From Amoebophrya sp. A120 (Eukaryota; Sar; Dinophyceae; Syndiniales; Amoebophryaceae), in assembly GCA_905178155.1 (NCBI GenBank), contig CAJINV010000002.1:9125412-9189411 (forward strand): 64,000 nt of DNA. Reading direction: 5' to 3'. Made by a program: the position numbers and the translations under genes. The first letter of the stretch is position 1; every line of letters begins with the position of its first letter. The notes under the pieces are model-generated. The model had not been told where the DNA came from and did not search any database. It was given only the letters and a program-made list of their open reading frames with translations. Positions 49,001 through 57,707 of this stretch are shown piece by piece.

Positions 49001-52000
49001 CGAGCATCTTGCTCTCTTCCAAGGGCTGAAAGAGCTAACTTGGATGAAGAAGCTGGCGAGAGAAGTTTTAGGAGTTGATCCTCAGGTCGAGATTAGGTGT
49101 GACAACGTTGCAACCATCCAGCTAACGCAGGAAAGTACAGCAACGGGACGCACTAAGCATTTCGATGTCAAGATGTGTTACGTGGAAGAAACTCTAGATA
49201 GGCACGGCGCTACCGTGCAGTACGTGCATACGAACGAAAACCGCTCCGATTTTCTAACGAAAGCACTAGGACCGACTAAGTTCAAGGAAGTTATATCTTT
49301 TCTTTATCGGCAGTAGCATGCGAGTTTTGTAGATTTTATTTGAGGTAGAAAAATTGCTGATCGTGGACAAGCATCGAGAATTGCAAAAAGAAGATCTATG
49401 CACTATCGAAAAACAGCAAGACAGACAAGATCTATTTATACACTGGATGTGGCATTTGTAATGCAGATTTCTTACTTTTTACAGAATTCACAATGAAAGT
49501 TCTGTGATATCTATCGAAACAGCACTACAGTACAACGAAGAACTCTCTAAACAGCCTTACGAATGAGAAGTAAACTACCATGCAACTTTTTACAAAAAGA
49601 CGCTCGAAATCGGGTATACCACCGGCCGAGCAAAAGATCTAGATGTAAAAATTTTATCAAAAGATCATAGAGAAGCTTACTCTTGCCGGCGGTAGTAGTA
49701 GTAGATTAGATTTTGCAAAAACTAATCTAGGGGGGGTAGTGTGGACCTATCGGTCAAACAAGCACACTACTCGGTATAAAATTAGCAACTCAGAACGATG
49801 CAGCAAATGATGAGAGCGATCAAGGACCTAATAAAGTGATGACGTTCTACACCAAGAATGACAACACTAAAAACACGAACCACGAACATCAGGCCCCTGA
49901 TTATCCTAGTGATTAGCCTCGCAGTAATTATGTCTTGAGCTACCCTGATCGGGTGAATTTATACTCCGCAGCGCCGGCGTTCAGAGCACGGGACCACAGG
50001 GGGAGGTCGCAATCTGTTTCAAAGCTGCCTTGTGTGAAAAATAGACCCAGGGTAAAAGGATAGTAGTATCAAATGAAAAGCAGTAACTGCACAAAGTTAC
50101 TGCTTTTTTCCATAAGTATAGGCCGGCCAAGGTGCAGCAGCAAGCGGACGGGAAAAAGGTGGTGAAGTGAGTATGCTCTGCACTTGCCGGGAAGACCGCC
50201 GAGACGCTTTGCGTGGGAAGCTTTTTGTCGTGAGTTGCTTAAGTGCAACGGCTTCGCGTCGAGGCACATGGCTTCAGTTTTATATGTACGGCTTGGGCAT
50301 CAACCCCGGGAGGATCGTTTTGTATGGTAGAGGAATCGGTCTAAGGAAAGGGAGCTTGTTGTTGGAGGTGTGATCATCAAGCGTTTGGCAAGTAGATTCA
50401 GAACAAGACAGACCTTGCGTTCCCTTCATCCAGTGAGGCCTGACCAGGAAGGGGAGCGCGCGGGGCCCGGACAGGGCGCGGGAGGTGCTGCGCCTCTGGT
50501 CTGAATCTGCTTGGCACACTGTGATGCCTTGCACTTTTATCCGCGTACCAGCCTAATTCTTATCCCCCTAGCTGGCGCATCCAACAGCGAGACCCTGAGC
50601 AGAACCATTTTGCGAATGAGTAAGATTTTTTTTCTAGTAGTCAGGAAAGTGGACCATTGTCAGGAAAGCAATGCGAGTCCGATTCTCTTGTTGCTGCTAT
50701 GTATGCTTTGTATGTTTCCTGCCAGCTTGTAGTCGTCATGAAGCACTTCGTTTTGCCGCTCTTCGTTTGTTTCGTCCAAGGAGCTAGATCGCAAATTCGT
50801 GCGCTCCTTCGCCTTCGAAAAGTTAGATCTTCCCTGTGCCCGGTGTTGTCCCAAGTAGATTTAGATCTCTACCCTTTTACAGTCTTGCGGTCTTCGCCCT
50901 TAGTCTTACTTGCCCCATGTCTTGTAGCGCTAGACGTTCCGCGGACCCCGCGTCCTCGCAGGGGCTTCTCATTTTTTTCCGCCTAGCCAGCGGGTTGTTG
51001 CTTGGGGGGGGTAATAGCTTTGCATGAGAACTTTCTATGCATGCTTTATTCCGTTTCCGGCTTTGCATGAAAAAAATTTATTGGTTTTACTACAGCACCC
51101 TGCAGACTATCTGCTTTGACTGCGTAGAAGCAACCGGTGTAGTTTTTCCTAGCGCACTAGTTTCGCCCGCTGCTACCGGGTCAGTAGTTAGAAAAATTCA
51201 GGTTGCGCGGTCTCTAAATGGTCCGCGGGGGTGGCTTAAGTTTTGACTGGGTGACTTGTTAGCTCTAGAAAAAGTTCGCTTTTGTATTTGCGAAAGCAAA
51301 AACTTTGCATGGCAATAAATTCAGGCTCAGCTCAGCCGGTGTAGATAGTATCCCCCCGCACTGCTATGCCCCCAAACACATCTTTCCGGACGCTGCAAGG
51401 TGAAGAGATGTGGCGTGTGCCGCTGCTACCGGCTCGACACGTAAAGGAAAACGAATCCGCGCGCTCGGCTTGGTAGCTACCCCCATGCCGTTCGGGTTTT
51501 AGCTGCCACTGGCGTCATTGATCGGCGTTGCCAATATCCCCATCCCGATGATTTCCATCTCTACGTTTGTGTATGGTGCGTAGGAGCTTGCTCCTTTTTT
51601 GTGCCGCGGTGTCGGAGGTTTTGCAGCATGCACGCACAAACAGTATTCTTGGAAGCGGAGGGGGGGCGCGGGACCCCCATCAAGTCGCCGCGGCGCGAAG
51701 CCGCAAATCCTTGGGCCACGTCTACCACCAGAAGTATTCCGCCCGGGGGCCGCTCCTTGAACCACCAGAAGTATTCCGCCCGGGGGCCGCTCCATGAACC
51801 TTGAGCCCCGCACTGCTATCCCCATTCCACATTGTTCCGGAGGCTGCGAGATGGAACCATGTGGCGTGTGCCGCTGCTACCGGCTCGACACGAAAAAACG
51901 AATCCGCGCGCTCGGCGCGGTAGATACCCCCCCGCCGTTCGGGTTTTAGCTGCCACTGGCGTCATAAATTGCGTTCTACAATCTCCTCCTGATGATTTTC

Positions 52001-55000
52001 ATTTGTTCTTTTTGTGTATGGTGCGTGAGAGCTTGCACTCATTTTGGCCACGTTGTGGTAGTTTTGCAGCATGCACGCACAAACGGGATTCTTGAAAGCG
52101 GAGGGTGGGGGGCGAGACCCCCATTTAGTCGCCGCGGCGCGAAGCCGCAAATCTCGCGCTCACGTCCACCATCAGAAGTGTTCCAGCACGGGGCCGCTCC
52201 ATGAATTGAATTGAGTCCACCGCCAAGTAGTCGGTTTGAGCGGTTTCACGGCGTCAGCGACCGTTTTCCGGCCTATCGGCCTGCTTCCGAACCTGCTCAC
52301 TCTCCGCCACCCAAGGTCGACATTTGCGGTTATCCCGACGTTGCTGCAGACCCGATAGCTACCGATAGCTCCGACGTGTCGAATTCACATGGCCACCGGT
52401 GAAAGCTTCCCGCTCGTCCTCAACCCGCTGCTGCGGCGCCCTGTCCCTGGTCCTCTACTTACCCCCCGCAGCTCCATCTCGAACTTGCTGATGCCGTTTT
52501 CCGGAAAAGACTAGTTTATGGTGCTGGTGGTCAAAAACCTCGTTCTCCACCTGCTGCTTCGCGAAGCGCCATGGATGCAAAGGGGAATTTTCCCACATTC
52601 CGCTTTGCGCATGGTACGCACGGGAAGCAGCACATACGGGGGACAAGGGGCGCGACTGCCAGCGCCCGCGGACCGGGGCGGGGTTCAACGGCCCCAGCTT
52701 TCCCGCTGCTGCACTACCCGGGCCAGATCACACGACCTTCCTGTACTTCGGCTACCTCAAGTTCCCACTCGTCCGGCGGACTGTGCCTGTACTTCGCGGC
52801 CGTTTTGAGTGGTGTTTTTACGCTCCGCCCTACTCGACTCCCCGTATGCGGTCGGACACCTCCAGCTTGCTGTGCGCCACGTGGCGAGCCGGTTCCAACT
52901 ACAAGTCGTCCGCCGACACGGGGCAGAACTTCGATTATCACTGACGGCGGGGCAGATAGAACTACTTCATCACTTCCACCGGAGGGCTCAACGGTCCCGC
53001 CCCTTCCCCCCTCGTTCGTTCGTAGTACTTCGTTGTAAAAAATTAAAAGTAGTGCTTTGTCGTAAGCGAATAGAGTACTTCTACAACCGTTTTACCAGCC
53101 GCAGGTTTGCATCTGCGGCTACTGCTACTCTGCAAACGCCCGGTGTATTTTTCAAAAAAAAACATGATCTGCCTCGCTGCTACCGGGGTTAGGACGTACC
53201 TCATTCAGGGCGGGCGGTAGCTAAATGCAGACCTGTGCGGGCTTATGTTTTCTGAAGCGCGCACACAGTCACTAGCGTAACGCAGTAGCTTAATCATTTC
53301 TGACCGTTTTACGAACTTCGTCAAAAAATCCGGGGCTGCTTCCTCCCGCAGTAAATAGAAGGGTTTAGGTGTTTAGGGTTTTCCGATTCAGAAAAAAAAG
53401 TTCTTCGTCATCGTGGAAAAAACTGGATCGGACGTGTGCCGCTGCTACCGGCTCGACACGTAGAAAACGAATTTCGCGCGTTGTGCGGGAGTAGCTACCC
53501 CTCCCCTGCTTCGGGTTGTAGTTGCCACGGGCGTCATTGATTGCGGTCGACAATATCCTTTCCCGATGATTTCCATCTCTACGTTTGTGTATGGTGAATA
53601 GGAGCTTGCTCCTTGTTGTGCCGCGGTGTCGGAGGTTTTGCAGCATTCACGCACAAACAGTATTTTTGGAAGCGGAGGGGGGGTGCGGGACCCCCATCAA
53701 GTCGTCGCGGCGCGAAGCCGCAAATCCCTGGTTTTCGTTCACCATCAGAAGTGTTCAACCGGCGGGGCGCTCCACTGAAACTGAAACTGAGTCCAGTCCT
53801 CCCTTGGCAAAAAAAAAAAAAAAAAATTTAGCCTGACAAGTTCTGATCTTCCAGACCCAGACATTTTCGCATTTGATACGGAGCTGGCGAAGACTAAGAC
53901 CAAGCACGACGAGGAGCTGCGGTTGTTGCAGAGCGAGTTGGTGTATCAACTGTAAAAATGTCTGGGTCTGGAAGAATCCAACTTGTCATGCTGATTTTGG
54001 ATTCTAAAAAAATCTGTATTGCATGAGCAGCAAAGAGAGTCCAAGTTTTGCTACACGGAAAGAGCGTTTGCCATGCGGTATAGGCATCAGGAAGCCGTCA
54101 CAAAATCTGTGATGCTAGGGCATGCATCACAGACATCAGGAGTCATGCAAAATGTGCATGACAAACCGAAACCTGGCAATCTTCCAGACCCAGACACTTT
54201 TACATTTGATATGGTGATGCTGGGCAAGCGCCAGCAGGAGGCGGCGCAGGAAGCGGAAAAGGGCCGCAAGACTGCGAACCAGGCCGAAGTCGAGCAGTAC
54301 AAGGCCGTGATCGCGCAGCAGGCCAAGCAGATAGAAGGTTTGGAGAAAGGTTTCGCGCTGTCCCACGAAAAGCTGAAGTCGGAGCTCGAAGCCAAGTTTC
54401 TGCGCCAGGACGCCGAGGTTCGGCACCAGATCGCGAGCTCGGTCGAAACCGTATCTTCCGGTGTTTTCAGCCTCAGGGAGGAGCAAAAGGAGGCGAAGCG
54501 ACTGTTCGAGGAACACGTGCAGACCGTGCTAGCCGAGAAGCTGGAGGAGAAGAGCAACAGCGTACGTAACAAACCAGTCGATGCCGCGGGGTTGTCCGAG
54601 CGACAGCGGGAGCACGTCCTGCAGTTGGTGAAGGAACTCAAGCTGGAAGAAGTGCTGGAACGGAAAATTCACAGCGAACTGGATCTGTTGCAGGAGTCGG
54701 TCGAGTATCAAATGTAAAAATGTCTGGGTCTGTAAACTTGTCATGCTAAATCTGAAGCATGCAAAAATCTCTGTTGCATGATTACCAAAAGTCGTCCAGT
54801 TTTGACCAAGTCGGGAGGGAGATTCTCATGCAGGATAGGCATGAGAGAGATCGCACAGAATCTGTCATGCTAGGTCCTGCATTCCAGACCTCATGGGTCA
54901 TGGAAAAGCTGCATGACAAGTCGCGCACTCTTCCAGACCCAGACACTTGCATTTGATATCGAGTTGGAGGCCAGCATGCAGAAAAATCGCGTCGATGCGC

Positions 55001-56687
55001 TGGAGCGGCTGGTGCGAAACAGGAAATCCTCTGCAAGCGGCACTGCATCAACATCATCCTCGAATAAAGCGCTGCTGGGAGCTGCAGCTCCAGGTGATAA
55101 TCAAGAGCAGGAATTTTTGTCTGAGCCCGACCGGCAGCTCGCGCTTGTCAGCAGGAGCGCCGCAACTGCAGCGAACGGGGGCAACTCCACCGTGCAGGAT
55201 GCAAAGGCGCTGTTGGAAAGCACGCTGGCCGTGCGGGAGGCAAAAGTGGCTCTGCAAAACGAAGGGGCAAGAATAAACACGAAGCTGCTGCAATTCGACG
55301 AGAAAGAGGCGAGACTGCGGAAGGAAGTAGAGTCCCTGCGAGCGGAGTTTCAACGGGTACATTTGATGTTTTTTACTATCCGCAATGCTGCGACGGTGTT
55401 TTGCGTTTGCCTGCTGCACTGCTGACGAGAAAATCAACACTGCATCGATCGGTACTTCTATATTCGTTTGACGATATCGTGGTCTGGTCACCGAAGACAA
55501 AATGAAAATTTATGATAAAACGTTCTTCATCATCATCTTCAGCTCCAATCCGGGTCGGACCAGATGAGTCGCACAGTGGCGGAGTTGCAGCGCCTTGGCG
55601 AAACGAGGATCAAAGACTTGCAAACCAAAGTGCAGCAAGCTGTGACCCCGCGGTACCCGGGGATGCCGCCTCCCGGGCCCGCAGGCGGAGTGAATAGTTC
55701 GACGTCGCAACAAACTACAAGCCAGGTGGCACAGCAAGCACCCGCCGCGAGCGGGACGACCGCGGCCGTGAACCAAACGCAAACACAAACGCAGCAGATC
55801 GTAGCTGCCGCGGGGGATCCGCTGAGCAACACGGCAGCCGGCAATCGGCAAATCACCATGCAGCAGACGACGACCTACAGCACGAATTACAACGTCGGGG
55901 CCGCACCAGTTGTGGGCTACACCCCAGCAGGGCACTTAGTACCCACACTGCACCAGCCCTTTCTCGTCCGCCCGCCCGCCTATCGTACAGAAAACGCAGC
56001 TAGCATCATGTCATGTGTAGTGTAAAATTTTGCATGCGAACAGCCAGTTCATTCTCATTGTTTCCGGTTCTCAGTATGGCGGGGATTCATTTTTAGAAAG
56101 AGCGTCCTCCCACGAAATTATTTTTGTCTTGCAGTGCTTGCTTCCATGTGTGTCCATCGTACTTACGTGCAATTGATGATAAGTAAGTATGTTGGTGTTC
56201 ATCTTCAGCTTGACGCTGTGCTATTTCTTTTCTCTACGATACTCCGGGAGCGCAACCGGCGACTACAGTTTCTGACGCGGATTACCTGCAGGCCCTGTAC
56301 CGAAACCTGGAACTGCAGACGCCGCAGGTCCCGCAACTCCAGCTCCTGCTTGGGGACGTGGAGCAGAAACAGGACTACGCGAATGATCTGAATGTCCAAA
56401 CAACAAACTACAACAGCAGGAGCCCAGGCACTACTACCAGTGCGGTGCTTGGTTATTTGAATAAAGGGGAGGGACTTCAGGAATCGAATTTGGAAAGAAA
56501 ACCAGCGGGTGTAGTTTTGCCGAATGCAACTACGACTAAGACCAACTACGACTACGAAGTAGTAAACCAGAATCCGTACGTGATGAATACGACACAGACT
56601 GCGTTGCAGCCGGTCCGCGGTCCACAGTCGTACTTGCAGCAGACCCCGGGTGGCGCAGACGACACCGGCGGCTGCGGAGTGCAGTGA
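43078..56687 (+). CDS. Coiled-coil protein with Gln/Thr-rich C terminus; holds a 10.2-kb nested intron
   Basis: Exons 43078-43257, 43552-43683, 53884-53943, 54217-54705, 54964-55356, 55564-55984 and 56251-56687 total 2,112 nt: 703 residues plus stop. Intron 1 and the 55357-55563 intron are ordinary GT-AG. The last intron's ends (donor GTACAG at 55985, acceptor before 56251) are a best guess that keeps the frame. Introns 2, 3 and 4 are introners; intron 2 is 10.2 kb because transposons inserted into it. The protein is almost all amphipathic helix to about residue 470: MDGVAEQFGKGLADLAALLE, DEVFEPLKEDLEQTKEVLKQ, long Glu/Lys/Gln heptads, then a Gly/Pro/Gln/Thr-rich tail with Tyr-Asn motifs. This suggests a structural or scaffold protein. 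No family is recognised. Confidence 0.75.
44570..44828 (+). repeat. 5' LTR of the Copia element
   Basis: Begins TGTGGACC and ends GGGACCACA, so it has TG...CA ends within a 5-bp inverted TGTGG/CCACA. GGTATAAAATTAG near its start could act as a promoter TATA element. Confidence 0.92.
45020..45878 (+). pseudogene. Copia gag, frameshifted near its start
   Basis: ATG 45020 opens a frame that stops at TGA 45095-45097 because of an extra base in a GGGAAAGG run just upstream. The homologous sequence continues in the next frame to TGA 45876-45878. The body is a helical capsid-like domain (WINRKIELVLLLANMSVTLE) followed by a Lys/Gly-rich linker and the CCHC knuckle CYVCGSESHYARDC that binds RNA. It shows the structural protein of the retrotransposon; not functional in this copy. 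Confidence 0.85.
45927..49316 (+). pseudogene. Copia pol (protease, integrase, reverse transcriptase, RNase H), three frameshifts
   Basis: Frame 45927-46979 has a protease-like FVVDSAAEKNI, the integrase HHCC zinc site (HERRGHFHNK then CHAC) and the catalytic core with VAGDLVGPL, FRSDNGLEF and NGKCERF. A shift near 46,820 moves to the frame 46930-48423, which has a long acidic/Gln-rich spacer and the reverse transcriptase (RLVCCGN, FSPAVSQTTLRLL, LDIAQAFPNAPLDEG, LRKALYGLRVSPRRW). A shift near 48,330 leads to the catalytic VYVDDGLLVG. A shift near 48,620 leads to RNase H (YRSLVGNLAW, DSDFASEIPGRKSTTGV, TSTCEAEHLAL). Stop at TAG 49314-49316. It describes a dead copy. Confidence 0.9.
49317..49739. 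other. Copia 3' untranslated region and polypurine tract
   Basis: Non-coding AT-rich sequence between pol and the 3' LTR, with a GTAGTAGTAGTAGATTAGA stretch and the plus-strand primer AGGGGGGG at 49729-49736. Confidence 0.75.
49740..49998 (+). repeat. 3' LTR of the Copia element
   Basis: Same length and ends as the 5' LTR; about eight substitutions, for example ATTCAT/ACTCAG near its start and CCACAGCACC/CCGCAGCGCC near its end. Confidence 0.92.
51354..52215. repeat. Two tandem units of a GC-rich repeat inside the poly(A) insertion
   Basis: Units 51354-51802 and 51803-52215 share GTGCCGCTGCTACCGGC, GGTTTTAGCTGCCACTGGCG, GTTTTGCAGCATGCACGCAC and CGCGGCGCGAAGCCGCAAAT in order. The first unit carries an internal 40-bp duplication (ACCACCAGAAGTATTCCGCC twice). 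Confidence 0.8.
53425..53808. repeat. Third unit of the same repeat, directly before the poly(A) tract
   Basis: It repeats the same ordered blocks as 51354-52215 (CTACCGGCTCGACACG, GTCGGAGGTTTTGCAGCAT, CGCGGCGCGAAGCCGC) and ends in CTGAAACTGAAACTGAGTCC followed within 20 bp by 18 A. The repeat is therefore the 3' end of the poly(A)-tailed element. Confidence 0.8.
53944..54211. mobile_element. Introner, family A (268 bp)
   Basis: Left end TATCAACTGTAAAAATG, right end ACTTTTACATTTGATA, inverted TGTCTGGGTCTGG cores. Duplication TGGTG at 53939-53943 and 54212-54216. It is alignable end to end with the dynein copy at 34072 in the same orientation. Exact excision joins SELV to MLGKRQQ. Confidence 0.9.
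54706..54958. mobile_element. Introner, family A (253 bp)
   Basis: Left end TATCAAATGTAAAAATG, right end CACTTGCATTTGATA (a few bases shorter in the repeat). Duplication TCGAG at 54701-54705 and 54959-54963. Exact excision joins ESVE to LEASMQK. The interior is the reverse complement of the copies starting at 43684 and 59337. Confidence 0.9.
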
Positions 56688-57707
56688 AAGGTTGCGGCTT
56701 ATCAGGATGCAGGCCGACTTTTGCATTTTTAGAAGAATTTGTGGCTCATCTTCGGTGGACGGGGCAAAAGATAGAAAAACTACATCGACTTCGAGTGCAC
56801 CAAGCACTGAATCCATTGTCGCGTCGTCGCGTTTTTTCGTTTCACTTTCAACACATTGCGTCTAAACTTAGTTTGTTTCATCGTTGTCCTTCAACTTTGA
56901 ATGACGACTTCGCTAATTGTTCTAGTGCTAGGCCTGTAAAATTTTCCTGGTTTCACATTTCCACTCGTAGCGCGGCTGCAACATGCGATCTGGTGGTATT
57001 CATACACTGCTAGTTCGTTGTCTGTCGCCCATGACAGACGAAAGATGCAATCGATACGGGCGCATCTAGCAGGAAGATATTCGAAATGTACAGAAACGTT
57101 GTAGCGAAATTCATCGTGGTGCCATCCTCATATAGATACTTACCGCAACTGAGAGAGGAGAGAGTGAGTAAGGGAGGAAGTAGTTGGCTTCCTTCAAGGT
57201 CTTCAGAGCGCATTCATATTGTGTTCACGCAGATAAAATTGGTCCCACTACCAGCCGCGATGGCCATCATTGCGAATGACGGTGAGTAGGAAAAGCAAAT
57301 CTCACTGTACCGTACAGAAGCTGAAACTCTAACTCTCTTCCAGTACTTCGATGATACGTTTTTGCTTGACGCTCGGACAAAGCATCGCTTGATTTTCCTT
57401 CGGTGACCCCATCCACAATAACAATAAGTGCCATTGCCCTACCCAGGAACAGGATCCGGTTTATGTGCCCGAAAAAGTACCCTCACCCTCTTTTTGTAGA
57501 GCAGGATTTCTGATACTGATCGTGATGGGATTTCGTTTACAACGAATTGCAGGTGTCGCTTCACTTCTGGACAATACCAGCATGAATAACTAGAACTACA
57601 ATCACTGACGTTTATTCACAGTATTTGCTCGGGATCCACAGCGTCACCACTTTCGGTAATTTTGTGCTGAGTGTCGGTTCGATCTTCCCCGTCTTTCAAC
57701 ATTCAAG
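56688..57707. other. Intergenic, no gene supported
   Basis: A short frame at 57259 reads MAIIANDG and runs into a good donor, GGTGAGTAGG, so a leader exon is possible, but its phase does not fit the next gene's ATG. Otherwise nothing is recognisable. Confidence 0.45.

Larger units (their letters stand above)
44570..49998 (+). mobile_element. Ty1/Copia-type LTR retrotransposon, recently inserted, frames broken
   Basis: Two 259-bp LTRs bound 5,429 bp and the target duplication GGGGG is at 44565-44569 and 49999-50003. The domain order (gag with zinc knuckle, protease, integrase, reverse transcriptase, RNase H) is that of Ty1/Copia. By eye about 8 of 259 LTR positions differ (about 3%), so insertion is fairly recent. 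Just after the 5' LTR, GGTTATCAG resembles a tRNA primer-binding site. A purine tract AGGGGGGG (49729-49736) lies 3 bp before the 3' LTR. At least four frameshifts show this copy is inactive. Confidence 0.92.
43905..53825 (+). mobile_element. Poly(A)-tailed insertion (non-LTR retroelement-like), itself hit by a Copia element
   Basis: Flanked by an 18-bp duplication, ATTTAGCATGACAAGTTC at 43887-43904 and the same with one change at 53826-53843, and ending in 18 A (53809-53826). These are marks of target-primed reverse transcription. Without the Copia element it is about 4.5 kb. The left part (43905-44564) starts with three AGGGTCGTAAAA-type words. The rest (50004-53808) holds three related repeat blocks and featureless stretches at 50004-51353 and 52216-53424. 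I found no reverse transcriptase or endonuclease, so it is a degraded LINE, a non-autonomous passenger or a composite. Confidence 0.7.
43684..53878. mobile_element. Introner, family A, split by nested insertions (256 bp original, 10,195 bp now)
   Basis: The left terminal repeat (TATCAAATGTAAAAATG...) starts right after exon 2, and the matching inverted end (ACATTTTCGCATTTGATA) lies 10.2 kb away, directly before exon 3. The 5-bp duplication CGGAG is at 43679-43683 and 53879-53883. The left 221 bp and right 35 bp (after removing one 18-bp duplication) make a 256-bp introner, the normal size. The left part is the reverse complement of the copy at 54706, so this copy is inserted in the opposite orientation. 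Confidence 0.88.

Noticed and set aside
50073-50115. TATCAAATGAAAAGC near the Copia element as a further introner end
   Set aside because: Only the first ten bases agree; the TGTCTGGGTCTGG core and a partner end are missing. It is a separate small hairpin (CAGTAACTGC...AGTTACTGCTT).
50004-53424. Search for LINE reverse transcriptase or endonuclease remains
   Set aside because: No frame shows recognisable motifs; longer frames at 52211-53192 are Ser/Pro/Arg-rich and change phase repeatedly.
57259-57283. Leader exon MAIIANDG with a GTGAGT donor as the start of the sugar-enzyme gene
   Set aside because: Splicing to the AG before ATG 57708 would put the downstream frame out of phase, and the ATG at 57708 gives a sensible start.
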